The notes below the pieces were generated by a model. It saw nothing but the letters and a program-made list of their open reading frames with translations, ran no database searches and was not told the DNA's origin. This document shows, in pieces, positions 17,996 through 28,481 of a stretch of DNA of 39,933 nt (the first letter of the stretch is position 1; every line of letters begins with the position of its first letter). The translations under genes and the position numbers were made by a program. Origin of the DNA: Balneolaceae bacterium. Lineage in GTDB: Bacteria > Bacteroidota > Rhodothermia > Balneolales > Balneolaceae. The stretch spans positions 1-39,933 of the forward strand of contig PWLN01000350.1 in the NCBI GenBank assembly GCA_003559375.1. The letters are read 5' to 3'.

Positions 17996-18604
17996 TCATT
18001 CTGATAATTGAATTTTTTTTAAAAATTGTGCATAACCCATTGAATCTTCGCTTTTCAAAACGATTTTTTCAGTGATATTTTCCAGAAATGATTCACTCAA
18101 TACCGGGTAAGGGTCACCGAACCACTCTAATGCAAAGGTGTAATAAGTTTTTTTATTGATACCAATTTTTGTGTACTCAACCTGGCACCCACAGTCAATA
18201 ATTTCAGTAATGGGAACTATTTCAGGGCTCCTGTTACCATCTAAATCTTTTAATTTAATTCCCATCCTTCTTTTCAGGGTTGCGATCCATCTGTATTTAT
18301 TCAAGGATATAATTTCTTGGGCTACCGGATCAATCTGATTCACACCAAAACTCCATTTGATCCACTCTTCATAAAGGCCTTTTACGTTAGGCGAAAGCTT
18401 TCCCAATACAGGAGAGCTGATACGATGTTTCACTTCGATATTTCCCTCACGCAGTTTGATGTTCACGTCATCTTTTTCCAGCGGCAGATAAAAATCTGTT
18501 CTGGATTCGATATTTTCAAAATTTAAGCCATATCGTGTGAACCATTCAGATATCGAGCGGTCTGGTTGATCCGAAAACCATCTTATTTCTTTGCTTTTAT
18601 ACAT
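17996..18604 (-). CDS. conserved hypothetical protein, possible CYTH-like fold
   Basis: Start moved to ATG at 18604 (MYKSKEIRWFSDQPD...) because the track ORF start overlaps gltA and a terminator; RTDFYLPLEKDDVNIKLREGNIEVKHR resembles CYTH-type triphosphate-binding strands (weak). Confidence 0.55.
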   Translation of the reverse strand: MYKSKEIRWFSDQPDRSISEWFTRYGLNFENIESRTDFYLPLEKDDVNIKLREGNIEVKHRISSPVLGKLSPNVKGLYEEWIKWSFGVNQIDPVAQEIISLNKYRWIATLKRRMGIKLKDLDGNRSPEIVPITEIIDCGCQVEYTKIGINKKTYYTFALEWFGDPYPVLSESFLENITEKIVLKSEDSMGYAQFLKKIQLSE

Positions 18605-18645
18605 AGGTTGAAATGAGATCAAATGATGTGCAGATACTAAATTAA

Positions 18646-18678
18646 AAAGCCCTGTCAAACATAGTTTAACAGGGCTTT
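18646..18678 (-). terminator. Rho-independent terminator of citrate synthase
   Basis: AAAGCCCTGT...ACAGGGCTTT stem, followed on the minus strand by TTTTAAT. Confidence 0.8.
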
Positions 18679-18698
18679 CATATTTTAGAAAAAAGTTT

Positions 18699-19853
18699 TT
18701 AACGATCTTCGACTGGTGTCCATGGCAGGTTTTTTTCACCAATATAGAGAGCGCGTGGCCGAATGAGACGATTGTTTGCTTTTTGCTCGAAGAAATGTGC
18801 TGTCCAGCCTGAAATTCGGCTCATTGCGAAAATGCACGTGTACAGATCTGGTTGAATTCCTATGGAGTAGTAAACGGTTGCAGAGAAAAAGTCAACGTTT
18901 GGGTCGATATTTTTCTCTTCCTTCATAGTTTTTACCATGGCTTCCGACCATTCATAGAGGTATACATGACCTGTTTCTTCAGATAGCTCTTTCGACATTT
19001 TACGTAAATGATATGCCCTGGGGTCGAATGTTTTATAAACCCTGTGGCCAAAGCCCATAATCTTCTCTTTGCGGTCGAGCTTGGCTTTCGTGAAGGCAAC
19101 CGGATCAGCATTTTCACCCTGCTCTTTTAAAATAAGTAAAGTATTCATAACGGCAGTATTTGCACCACCATGAAGTGGCCCTTTCAGAGCGCCAATGGCA
19201 CCGCTTACAGCTGAGAAGATATCAGATTCTGTGGCACAGATACTACGGCATGTAAATGTTGATGCATTCATTCCGTGTTCTGCATGAAGTACGAGACATA
19301 AATCCATTACCCGTTCAGCAGCCTGTCCCGGCTTTTCATCATTCAACATGTACAGGAAATTGAATGCAGTGCTTCCATCCTTAAGTGGAGCTACTACCTC
19401 TTTGCCATTTCTGGCCCTGTCGAAAGCTGCGATAATGGTAGGAATCTGGGCGGTCATAATGATTGCATTGTATTCATCAGAAGCATCATCATCAACAAAA
19501 TCGGCTAACATGGAAACGGCAGATCGAACCACTGCCATGGGTTCGGCTTTTGGATTCGTAGTTTTTATATACGTGAGCACCGGTTCAGGCAGCTCTCTGT
19601 TTGCCTGTAGTTTTTTATGTAGTTCATCAAGTTCGGTTTGATTTGGAAGACGGTCATACCAAAGCAGGAAACAAACTTCTTCGAATGTGGCGTTTTCTGC
19701 AAGGGTGTCTATATGATAGCCGGAATAGATGAGTTCACCGGTCTGGCCGTTGATGTTACTTTTTGTAGTCGAAAAAGCAACAATTCCATCAAGCCCCTTG
19801 TTGATATGTGGATATTCGTTTAGATCAATATGTGATAGGTTGTGCTCCGCCAT
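18699..19853 (-). CDS. gltA: citrate synthase
   Basis: 384 aa; LKGPLHGGANTAVMNTL, KEKIMGFGHRVYKTFDPRA, SRISGWTAHFFEQ..NRLIRPRALYIG. Confidence 0.93.
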   Translation of the reverse strand: MAEHNLSHIDLNEYPHINKGLDGIVAFSTTKSNINGQTGELIYSGYHIDTLAENATFEEVCFLLWYDRLPNQTELDELHKKLQANRELPEPVLTYIKTTNPKAEPMAVVRSAVSMLADFVDDDASDEYNAIIMTAQIPTIIAAFDRARNGKEVVAPLKDGSTAFNFLYMLNDEKPGQAAERVMDLCLVLHAEHGMNASTFTCRSICATESDIFSAVSGAIGALKGPLHGGANTAVMNTLLILKEQGENADPVAFTKAKLDRKEKIMGFGHRVYKTFDPRAYHLRKMSKELSEETGHVYLYEWSEAMVKTMKEEKNIDPNVDFFSATVYYSIGIQPDLYTCIFAMSRISGWTAHFFEQKANNRLIRPRALYIGEKNLPWTPVEDR

Positions 19854-20084
19854 TTCTTATTCTGATTTAATATTTTCAGGTTATTGCACTGGTTCATGCC
19901 GTTTCCCGGCGTATTGTAATTCAGCATAATTGAGCTGAAATAGTCCTGAATGTTAGCCGTTCAGTGCATCTGTATAAGTTAGTTAAAATACAAAAGAGTG
20001 TTTGAATTTAGAAGCTCTTTTGAATTGTTTTAACAGTTGAATTTCAGAATATATAACAGTTCTGATTTAATCTGGATTCCGAAT

Positions 20085-20861
20085 TCATACAGATTCAGAT
20101 GAATTTCTTTTTGCCTGGTTCCAATAATAATCCATCTCTTCAAGATTAGATTCTGAGATGGTTTTTCCGTTTTCCTCAAGTTTTTTCTCAATGTATCTGA
20201 AGCGGTCTTCAAATTTTTTATTGGCAAGCCTGATGGAATCTTCAGCATTCAGTTTAAGAAGACGGCCTACATTTACAAGGCTGAATAGTAAATCCCCGAA
20301 TTCTTCCCTGCGGTTTTCATGATTCTGGGAAGCAATCGAACCTCTCCATTCATCAATCTCTTCATTCAGCTTTTCCCATGCAAGCTGCCATTCTGCCCAG
20401 TCAAAACCAACATTTGCTGCTTTTTCCTGCATCCGCTGTGCCCTGATGAGTCCTGGCAATTGTTTTGGTATTCCATCCAGTATCGAATCTTTTCCTTCCT
20501 TGAGTTTTATGGTTTCCCAGTTAGACGCAACTTCAGCGGTGTTTTTAACATCCGTTTCTCCAAAAACATGAGGATGTCTGCGTATCAATTTTTCTGATAT
20601 CCGGAAAATTACATCATCTATCGTAAATTTATTTGTTTCTGAAGCGATACTGCTATGAAAAATAACGTGGAGCAGCAAATCACCAAGCTCTTTTGACAGT
20701 TCATCGTAATCTTTTTTTTCGATGGCATCAACGGTTTCATACGCTTCTTCGATTAGATTGTCTTTGATAGATTCATGCGTTTGTTCGCGATCCCATGGAC
20801 ACTCTTTTCTTAAAATGGTTATCAGCTCAACAAGGTCTTCAAATTTTCGAGATGGCAACAT
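20085..20861 (-). CDS. mazG: nucleoside triphosphate pyrophosphohydrolase MazG
   Basis: 258 aa; LRKECPWDREQTHESIKDNLIEEAYETVDAIE..ELGDLLLHVIFHS; second repeat EFGDLLFSLVNVGR. Confidence 0.93.
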   Translation of the reverse strand: MLPSRKFEDLVELITILRKECPWDREQTHESIKDNLIEEAYETVDAIEKKDYDELSKELGDLLLHVIFHSSIASETNKFTIDDVIFRISEKLIRRHPHVFGETDVKNTAEVASNWETIKLKEGKDSILDGIPKQLPGLIRAQRMQEKAANVGFDWAEWQLAWEKLNEEIDEWRGSIASQNHENRREEFGDLLFSLVNVGRLLKLNAEDSIRLANKKFEDRFRYIEKKLEENGKTISESNLEEMDYYWNQAKRNSSESV

Positions 20862-21005
20862 ATACTTCGTTCATAGATTTCATGTATCATTTGAAAGTAG
20901 TAAAAAATCATGCTGTTTTTATCTTTAAAAGTATAGCATGATAAATTGATTATATCTGATTATTGGCTGGAATCTTGAAGGGCAACCTTTTTTTATTGAT
21001 CGAAA

Positions 21006-22271
21006 TCAGGTTTGCCTTTTCTTTTTCTCAGCTGCCGGGAACAAAACATTATTGAGTATCAGCCTGTAACCGGGGCTGTTGGGGTGCAGGCTCAGGTCTG
21101 TGGGGGGATCGCCTACTCTATGAGTATAATCTTCGGGATCATGTCCTCCATAAAAGGTGAATGTACCCTGGCCATGATTTCCATGGATATATTTTGCCTG
21201 GTCGCGCCCGGGCGATTCACCCAGGATCACAACATTGCTTTTGATCTTGTCTTTCTGAAATGCAGTGGCCTGTCCATAAAATCCTCGTATACTGCTCACA
21301 TGATTTTGAGTGAGCATTGTTGGAACAGGGTCCCATTTCGCCGAAAACTCAAATAAAGTAAAATAATCGAGGCTCTCGCTGATCCGATTCAGATCTACCT
21401 CTATGTCAATATCTGCATGTTCGTAGATATAAGGATCTGTATTTACCTGAAAGTTTTCAAACGCAAAAGTGTTTGAGAAATTGAGTCGTTCATTCACATT
21501 GGGATCAACCGGATCTCCATCCAATGGTGTTGGTACGATATCGAGGCCGTCTGCAGCAAGTGCTATATCGAATGTATCCGTAGCCGAACACATGGCGAAC
21601 ATAAAACCCCCGGCTGCCACAAAATCCCTGATCTCGTGAACAACTGCCAATTTAAGCTGGCTCACTTTTTCAAAACCAAGTTCTGCAGCCATCTCCTCAA
21701 GCTGTCTCACTCTCGTGATATACCATGGAGCATTCCTGTACATTGCCCAGAATTTTCCGTATTGGCCTGTAAAGTCTTCATGGTGCAGGTGGAGCCAGTC
21801 ATAATCACTCAGTACACCGGATAATATTTCAATATCATAAACTGTATCGTAAGGTATCTCCGCATAATCCAGTGCAAGCGTTACCGCATCATCCCAGGGG
21901 AGGGAAAGAGGAGGTGAATAAACGGCAATTTTGGGTGCCGTTTCAAGATTAATGCTGGCCATGTTAACGTTCGGCTGTTCAACATAATTTATGATTTCAG
22001 CTGCTTCAGCCTCCGATATTACTTCTACCCTTACGTTGCGAATACGGCTCTTTCTGACAATTTCATTTTGGTTTGTTGTTAAAAAGCTGCCGCCTCTGTA
22101 GTTTAACAGCCACATGCCACTCTCGCCATCAGCTATATGATTAAATATAATACCATAAGCCTTCAGGTGGTTTGTCTGGCTGGCATCCATTGGAATTAAA
22201 ACCCTTTCCTGTGCCTGCAGCGTAGTGGCTGATGTTATTAAACCAACTATGATGAATAAAATTAACTTCAT
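21006..22271 (-). CDS. exported protein of the family often annotated 'asparagine synthetase B' in Bacteroidota (function unproven)
   Basis: 421 aa with signal peptide; ERVLIPMDASQTNHLKAYGIIFNHIADGESGMWLLNYRGGSF; no recognisable AsnB glutaminase/synthetase motifs. Confidence 0.6.
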   Translation of the reverse strand: MKLILFIIVGLITSATTLQAQERVLIPMDASQTNHLKAYGIIFNHIADGESGMWLLNYRGGSFLTTNQNEIVRKSRIRNVRVEVISEAEAAEIINYVEQPNVNMASINLETAPKIAVYSPPLSLPWDDAVTLALDYAEIPYDTVYDIEILSGVLSDYDWLHLHHEDFTGQYGKFWAMYRNAPWYITRVRQLEEMAAELGFEKVSQLKLAVVHEIRDFVAAGGFMFAMCSATDTFDIALAADGLDIVPTPLDGDPVDPNVNERLNFSNTFAFENFQVNTDPYIYEHADIDIEVDLNRISESLDYFTLFEFSAKWDPVPTMLTQNHVSSIRGFYGQATAFQKDKIKSNVVILGESPGRDQAKYIHGNHGQGTFTFYGGHDPEDYTHRVGDPPTDLSLHPNSPGYRLILNNVLFPAAEKKKRQT

Positions 22272-22281
22272 ATCGGTAGTT

Positions 22282-24258
22282 TTAAATAGATGAAAAATCT
22301 AACGCTTGTAATTTATCTCTCACAAAAGGTGCATAAAAACCATCAGGAAATTCCATGATAATATCTTCAAGGAGTTCGGTGAGATAATCTACTGAAAGTT
22401 TGGATGCAACAAGGAAATATTGTTTGTTAAAAAAACGGTCTTCAGCAGTAATGTGTGTGTCAGTAGTTTCAGTTTGAGAATCAGTTCCAATGAAGTTGTA
22501 GCTGTAATCAGCTATTGTAACATCGCCATTGGCAAGAAGATAAGATTCAATCAGCATGGCTTTATCCCATAACAGGCGTTCTTTCAGAGGTGAATAAGGT
22601 TGAGAGTTCAGTACGCGGTCAATCAGTGATAATAAAAGCAGGTTGTATTTTGCCGGTATAGTCGCATTTAATTCAACCAAAAGGTCATCAGCAAATGGAT
22701 GATGGGTATTCGCCAAAATAGGCTCAAGCTGATCCAGAGCTTCTTCGTAACTACCAGTATGAATGCCAAATAAACTTTCACTGATATTTCTGAGAACAGT
22801 ACCTGTTGTATCAGCGCGCTTTCCATTTTTTATCCACATGCGAAGCTTGATTGCATCATTTGCGTAAAATGAGGTATGCCGGCGTTCAAGGCTCCTGAGC
22901 TGTATGTCGGCAAATTCGAAATCACCGGCAAAAAAATCGGCCAGGCTAAGGTAGTAACGCGCTCGTTCCGACAGATTAGAGTTATCTGTAGACCTGTCGG
23001 CACGAGTTAGTGTTTGCCGGGCAGTTATGAAATCTTTCTTGAACATGGCTATTCTGCCTTCAGCATAATAAGTAAAAGCGTCATCTATGGCAGCCGGAAC
23101 ATTTTTCATTTCATGGTACCAATGCTCTGCTTTATCAATATCTTTATAGAAATCAATTGAGAGGTCTATAATTCGAGAAAAAACCCTGTCGATTCGGTCA
23201 TAATTTGGTGCACTTATTATGATTTGTTCATTCAGGTGATATGCTTTGGTTTTTAACTCGTTGTATCTGAGCTCAGATTCAAGATTATTCTGCTGGAGAT
23301 ACTGAACCCATTGAGTATAGACCATGGCAAGTTCTTCACGAGCCCGATTGCGAACTGTTTCGCTGCTGTCGTCGAGGTAATATTCATAGGCTTGTACAGC
23401 GAGTTCAAACTGCCTTGCTGAAAGAAACTGAGTTGCAAGTGAAAAAAGAGAATAGATCGTATACCCGGTTCTGTTTTCGTATTGACGGGCGAGGGTAAAT
23501 GCACGCTGATACTCTTCAGTTTCAAGGAGCAGCCATGCCAGAAGCTGATAAAGAGGGGAGTATGCTTTATGGTTAATATCCAAATCCATAAGCTGGTCTT
23601 CGAGTTCGAATGCTGCAATTTGATACAAATTGTTATCCCGCATTCTCAGGAACCTTTGCTGCACCAGGCTCATTTGGTCGGGAGAATGAATGATGAGCCT
23701 GAAGTACTGTTTAACAGACTCCTCAAACCTGCCGGCCTGCATGTAGGTGTTGGCAAGTTCATTTAAAAACATTGTTTCATCCCGGAAGTAATTCTGTGCA
23801 GAGCGATAGAGCTCAATTGCAGCGTCATATTCCTGACGTTCCAGCATCGAAGAGCCAATTGTAAAGTAGGCCTGGATATTGCTGCGGTTTTCATTCATCA
23901 GAGTCATCCATAACTCATATGCCTCATCCCTGTTACCTCTGAGATGAAAAATTTCGGCTAAACGCAGTGGAGAGCGTAATCCGTATCTGTTATCTCGAAT
24001 CTGTTCACGTGTTACAGCTTCAGCTTCGTCAAACATTTTGAGATTGATAAGGCACTCAGTGTATTGGTCAAAAAAAACATACGACCTGGGGTTGTTTCTG
24101 TAAAGTTCTTCGAAGATGGGTAATGCTTCTTCATATTTCTGTTGTTGCATCAACCTGTTGGCTTGTTGGTATTCATTAACCTGAGAGTAACACAACGATG
24201 TGAGCAGAACTGAAAAGAGAATTGTATATAGTAAAAAACGCAACATTTGAAAGGTCAT
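22282..24258 (-). CDS. TPR-repeat exported protein
   Basis: 658 aa; signal peptide and helical TPR-like units (YEEALPIFEELYRNNPRSYVFFDQYTECLINLKMFDEAEAV). Confidence 0.8.
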   Translation of the reverse strand: MTFQMLRFLLYTILFSVLLTSLCYSQVNEYQQANRLMQQQKYEEALPIFEELYRNNPRSYVFFDQYTECLINLKMFDEAEAVTREQIRDNRYGLRSPLRLAEIFHLRGNRDEAYELWMTLMNENRSNIQAYFTIGSSMLERQEYDAAIELYRSAQNYFRDETMFLNELANTYMQAGRFEESVKQYFRLIIHSPDQMSLVQQRFLRMRDNNLYQIAAFELEDQLMDLDINHKAYSPLYQLLAWLLLETEEYQRAFTLARQYENRTGYTIYSLFSLATQFLSARQFELAVQAYEYYLDDSSETVRNRAREELAMVYTQWVQYLQQNNLESELRYNELKTKAYHLNEQIIISAPNYDRIDRVFSRIIDLSIDFYKDIDKAEHWYHEMKNVPAAIDDAFTYYAEGRIAMFKKDFITARQTLTRADRSTDNSNLSERARYYLSLADFFAGDFEFADIQLRSLERRHTSFYANDAIKLRMWIKNGKRADTTGTVLRNISESLFGIHTGSYEEALDQLEPILANTHHPFADDLLVELNATIPAKYNLLLLSLIDRVLNSQPYSPLKERLLWDKAMLIESYLLANGDVTIADYSYNFIGTDSQTETTDTHITAEDRFFNKQYFLVASKLSVDYLTELLEDIIMEFPDGFYAPFVRDKLQALDFSSI

Positions 24259-24863
24259 TGCTGATGAAATAATGTTTTATGTATGTTAGGCATCTCTTTT
24301 TTTAGATGTTGATAAAAACTGTTAAGGGGAAACCCGACAACATTATAATAATCACCACTGATTTTTTTAACGAACAGTGACCCTGAATCGTCCTGAATAC
24401 CATAAGCGCCTGCTTTGTCAAATGGACTTCCACCCTGTATATATAGATCAATTTCTGATTCATCCAACGGAGAAAAGGTCACATTTGTTCTCTCGGCAAA
24501 TGAAAAATCTTTTATAATGGTTCCTTTTTCTTCCAATCTGGCTATATATACACCTGAATACACCTCATGTTTTCTGCCACTTAGAAGACTCAGCATTCTT
24601 CGGGCATCATCTGTTCCTGCAGGTTTACCCAGAATTTTTCCATCAATCACTACAATAGTGTCTGCAGCAATAATAAGGCAATGTGAATGGCGTTTGGCAA
24701 CATCTTGCCCTTTTATTTTTGCAAGATGCCGGACAATCTTCTTATAGCTTTTGTTATTGATAATCTCTTCATGTATATCAGATGGATCTGTTTCAAAATT
24801 TACTCCAATCTGTTTCAGCAACGTTGCACGCCTTGCACTTGCTGATGCAAGAATTACCTTCAT
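24255..24863 (-). CDS. maf: Maf-like septum formation / nucleotide pyrophosphatase
   Basis: 202 aa; MKVILASASARRATLLKQIGVNFE, ADTIVVIDGKILGKPAGTDDARRMLSLLSGRKHEVYSG; overlaps the TPR gene by 4 nt. Confidence 0.92.
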   Translation of the reverse strand: MKVILASASARRATLLKQIGVNFETDPSDIHEEIINNKSYKKIVRHLAKIKGQDVAKRHSHCLIIAADTIVVIDGKILGKPAGTDDARRMLSLLSGRKHEVYSGVYIARLEEKGTIIKDFSFAERTNVTFSPLDESEIDLYIQGGSPFDKAGAYGIQDDSGSLFVKKISGDYYNVVGFPLNSFYQHLKKEMPNIHKTLFHQQ

Positions 24864-24978
24864 AATATTTATGAAATTATAACCGGTTTCATTTTTTCAG
24901 TTATTCAGGAATTGAATAACTTACGCAATCGCAATTGTACATAAAACCAATAAATCACTAAATGATCAGGTAACCTTT

Positions 24979-25239
24979 ATGCCGGAGAAGAAAAAGCTGA
25001 GAACTAAAAAAGAGATAAAGCCAATGCTTTTCACTTCATTGAATTACAAAACGTTGGGTATGGGAGTACTATTAGTTCTCACAGGTTTTACAATTATGCG
25101 TATCGAAAATGAAGTATACGGTTTTATCTCTCTTTATATCGCACCGCTTATAATTCTTGCAGGTTATATTATTGTAATATTTGCAATCCTGAAAAAAGAA
25201 CCTGAAACCGGTAATCCCGGTTTGAATTCTTCTAAATAA
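24979..25239 (+). CDS. small membrane protein, DUF3098-like
   Basis: 86 aa, two TM helices. Confidence 0.55.
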   Translation: MPEKKKLRTKKEIKPMLFTSLNYKTLGMGVLLVLTGFTIMRIENEVYGFISLYIAPLIILAGYIIVIFAILKKEPETGNPGLNSSK

Positions 25240-25246
25240 TTCTGTT

Positions 25247-26089
25247 GTGTACCGCTTAACCAACTATGTTTTTGGATTTGCGATTGTGTATCTATTCATT
25301 CTTGAAGCCAGGATGAGTGATCATAATTTAATACTCATAGCTTTGGTTCTTTCGTCCACTGTGGCATTTATAGCATTTCTTTTGAATTGGATAACACTTG
25401 ATGCCATCAAAAGTATCATTATTCTGGGCACTATTGTGCTTGGTTTCAGTGGCTGGTATACTGCCCTTGCTGTTATTTTATTTTTTGTATCTGGCAGCCT
25501 GTTGGCCAGGCGGAATATGGCATACAGAGAGTCTAAAGTATTTACTTTTGTACCTGTATACCGTGATTATGGCAGGAGGGACGGGTATCAGGTTTGGGCC
25601 AATGGATTTTGGCTTGCCATATTTTGCATGGCCTGGTTTTTAACAGGCATACCGGGTTTTTATATTGCAGCGTTCACTGTTATTGCCGCTGCAGCGGCTG
25701 ATACCTGGGCTACCGAGGTTGGAACACACAAACCTGGTAACACATTTAATATACTCACGCGAAAACCTGTGGACCCTGGTGAGGACGGAGGTATCAGTTT
25801 AAAGGGCAGTTTAGCTGCTGTAGCAGCGGCAGCATCGGTTTCACTGATGCTGGTACTCAGCGATGAAATTATTCCGGGGAATGCAATCTTTCTGGTTTTT
25901 TTGTTTGGATTTTTAAGCTGCTTCATCGATTCTTTGCTTGGAGCATTTTACATACAAAAAAAATGGAATTTGACTATTCCTAAAGATTTTAGCGGCGGCA
26001 AAGACGGTTTTTCCAACAGCCTCATTAACTGGGTTTCTACAGGCATCAGTGGTACTCTTTCAATGATAATCTCACAGTTACTTTTTTGA
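25247..26089 (+). CDS. DUF92 family membrane protein (TIGR00297-like)
   Basis: 280 aa; GTG start; AAAAADTWATEVGTHKPGNTFNILTRKPVDPGEDGGISLKGSLAA; GFLSCFIDSLLGAFYIQKKW. Confidence 0.85.
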   Translation: MYRLTNYVFGFAIVYLFILEARMSDHNLILIALVLSSTVAFIAFLLNWITLDAIKSIIILGTIVLGFSGWYTALAVILFFVSGSLLARRNMAYRESKVFTFVPVYRDYGRRDGYQVWANGFWLAIFCMAWFLTGIPGFYIAAFTVIAAAAADTWATEVGTHKPGNTFNILTRKPVDPGEDGGISLKGSLAAVAAAASVSLMLVLSDEIIPGNAIFLVFLFGFLSCFIDSLLGAFYIQKKWNLTIPKDFSGGKDGFSNSLINWVSTGISGTLSMIISQLLF

Positions 26090-27396
26090 TGAAATGGTAT
26101 AAACGACTGCACTGGCAAATCATAATCGGGCTCTTACTTGGTTTATTATGGGGATTGCTATCTGGATTTATTGGCCTTACAGATTTTACTTCCGGATACA
26201 TCAGGCCGGTTGGAACAATCTTTATTGACCTTTTAAAACTCATCGCTGTTCCACTGGTACTGGCCTCACTGGTAGTTGGGGTATCAAGCCTTAACGACAT
26301 GGCCCGTTTATCAAAAATGGGAGGTAAAACGATTGGAATATATATGGTTACAACTGTTCTTGCCATAACTATTGGATTGACGGTTGTAAATGTACTTCAG
26401 CCCGGTGCCACATTGCCCGATGAGACCCGAAGCGGGCTCATGGAAAGTTACAGTGAAAATATTGAAGAAAGGGATTCTGCTGCTGTAAGAGTACAAGAGC
26501 GCAATATTATGCAGTTTTTGGTAGATATTGTTCCAGAAAACTTTTTCCAGTCAGCAAGTAATAATACGAATATGCTTCAAATTGTATTTGTTGCAATTCT
26601 TCTTGGAATAGGCCTAATCAATATACCGGCACAAAAAGGGGAACCGCTGATACTCTTCTTCGAGTCTCTGAATGATGTGATCATAAAGATTGTGGATCTC
26701 ATTATGAAGACAGCACCTTATGGAGTATTTGCACTTATGGCGGCGGTAATCGTTGATCTTACCGGTGACGATATTGGTCAGGCGCTTGTTTTACTCAGTG
26801 CATTAGGGTGGTATTGTATAGCAGTATTAATTGGGCTGCTTTTACATGTTTTGATTGTTTACTCGAGCCTTTTCAAGCTCTTCAGTAAAATGAAACTGAG
26901 AGATTTTTTCAAAGCAATACGTCCGGCAGTATTGCTCGGCTTTAGTACGAGTTCCAGCCTCGCCACACTTCCAGTTACCATGGACAGGGTTGAAAAAAAC
27001 CTCGGAGTGAGTGAAGAAGTTTCAAGTTTTGTATTACCAGTTGGTGCAACCATCAACATGGATGGAACAAGTCTTTATCAGGCTATCGCAGCTGTTTTCA
27101 TAGCTCAGGCGCTTGGCATGGACCTTACCATAGCCCAACAATTAACCATTGTGCTCACAGCAACAGCTGCATCGATTGGGGCGGCCGGGGTGCCAGGCGC
27201 TGGTATCATTATGTTGGTTATCGTTTTACAATCTGTTCAGGTTCCAATCGAAGGAATCGCATTGATATTGGGAGTAGACCGGATTCTTGATATGGCAAGA
27301 ACCGCAGTCAATATAACTGGAGATGCGGCAGTATCAGTGGCAGTGGCATACTCAGAAAACAAACTGGGTGCGCTTCATTTTGATGAAGACGACTAA
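26086..27396 (+). CDS. dicarboxylate/amino acid:cation (Na+/H+) symporter, DAACS family
   Basis: 436 aa; GFSTSSSLATLPVTMDRVEKNLGVSEEVSSFVLPVGATINMDGTSLYQ, AAGVPGAGIIML; ATGA overlap with the upstream gene. Confidence 0.93.
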   Translation: MMKWYKRLHWQIIIGLLLGLLWGLLSGFIGLTDFTSGYIRPVGTIFIDLLKLIAVPLVLASLVVGVSSLNDMARLSKMGGKTIGIYMVTTVLAITIGLTVVNVLQPGATLPDETRSGLMESYSENIEERDSAAVRVQERNIMQFLVDIVPENFFQSASNNTNMLQIVFVAILLGIGLINIPAQKGEPLILFFESLNDVIIKIVDLIMKTAPYGVFALMAAVIVDLTGDDIGQALVLLSALGWYCIAVLIGLLLHVLIVYSSLFKLFSKMKLRDFFKAIRPAVLLGFSTSSSLATLPVTMDRVEKNLGVSEEVSSFVLPVGATINMDGTSLYQAIAAVFIAQALGMDLTIAQQLTIVLTATAASIGAAGVPGAGIIMLVIVLQSVQVPIEGIALILGVDRILDMARTAVNITGDAAVSVAVAYSENKLGALHFDEDD

Positions 27397-27493
27397 ACTG
27401 AAACTATTCCGACATTTTTTTGTTTATGATACTTGTGGTAACCGATTGCGACACAAAATAAACAACACCACTACAGATCATCTCCTAATTTTT

Positions 27494-28417
27494 ATGAAGT
27501 ATCTCCTTTACAGTCTTTTATTTCTCTTCAGCACTTTTTCTGGATATGCCTCTGAATTAAGTATTTATGCTAATAAAGATAGTGCAGATACAGTTTTTGA
27601 ACATAAATTAATTCAGGGTATTGAGGCTTTTTATCAAACTGACTGGGGTTCTGCCAGAAGCATTTTTGATCAATTAAAAGAAATGCACCCTGAAGACCCA
27701 AGGCCATATTTTTTTGAATCGATGATGCCATTTATGGAATACTTTTTTATTGAGCAGTCACCAGAACTGGCAGAAAGTTTTCTCAATAAATCTGAGAAGG
27801 CTGTCGATCTCAGTCAAAAGAGGCTAAACAGTTTCCCCAACGATACCACAATGGTTTTGATGCTTAGCGGACTTCACGGATACAGGGGCCTTGTTGCAGC
27901 AGGCCAGAACCTCCACAGAGTTGCTTTAAACAGTGGCTTAACCGGTTTTAATTACACCAGAAAACTCCTTTCCATGGCATCAGACAGGCCGGATGCCAGA
28001 ATAGGCCGTGGCATGTTCTATTATATGGTGGGTAGTATACCCAGTGGAATGCGTTGGGCAACAAATATGGTTGGCCTCAGAGCGGATATTGAGGATGGTT
28101 TTTTTGAATTGAAACAGGCTGCACAGAGTGAGAGTTACATTAGCAATGATGCTAAAATGATGCTTATGTATCTATATAATAAAGAAGAACGATATGAAGA
28201 TGCTCTTGAATACGCATTACTATTAACAGAAGTTCTGCCCGATAATGTAATTTTTTTATATAAAACGGCAGAAATTTATGAAAAGCTCAATAATAACCAG
28301 TATGCTGCAGACGTATACAGGTTAATAATCGGGAAGAACAATCACTATCTGCAGAGTATCACAGATAAAAGTTCTGAAAGACTTAAAGAAATTGAAAATT
28401 TTACCTTAAGCAGGTAG
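27494..28417 (+). CDS. exported TPR-like protein
   Basis: Start moved to ATG 27494 (MKYLLYSLLFLFSTFSGYASE signal peptide); track start at 27323 overlaps the symporter. Confidence 0.7.
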   Translation: MKYLLYSLLFLFSTFSGYASELSIYANKDSADTVFEHKLIQGIEAFYQTDWGSARSIFDQLKEMHPEDPRPYFFESMMPFMEYFFIEQSPELAESFLNKSEKAVDLSQKRLNSFPNDTTMVLMLSGLHGYRGLVAAGQNLHRVALNSGLTGFNYTRKLLSMASDRPDARIGRGMFYYMVGSIPSGMRWATNMVGLRADIEDGFFELKQAAQSESYISNDAKMMLMYLYNKEERYEDALEYALLLTEVLPDNVIFLYKTAEIYEKLNNNQYAADVYRLIIGKNNHYLQSITDKSSERLKEIENFTLSR

Positions 28418-28481
28418 CAAATAACAAAATAAATATTAAATTTATAAGAGGAGTATATAACTGACTGCTCAATTTGTATAT

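Noticed and set aside
19803-19811. Near DnaA box in gltA (TGTGGATAT)
   Set aside because: Single mismatched site inside a coding region, no clustering.
20982-21016. Inverted repeat GGCAACCT...AGGTTTGCC as terminator for the gene at 21006-22271
   Set aside because: The T-run lies on the wrong side for the minus-strand gene; overlaps its stop codon; could be chance.
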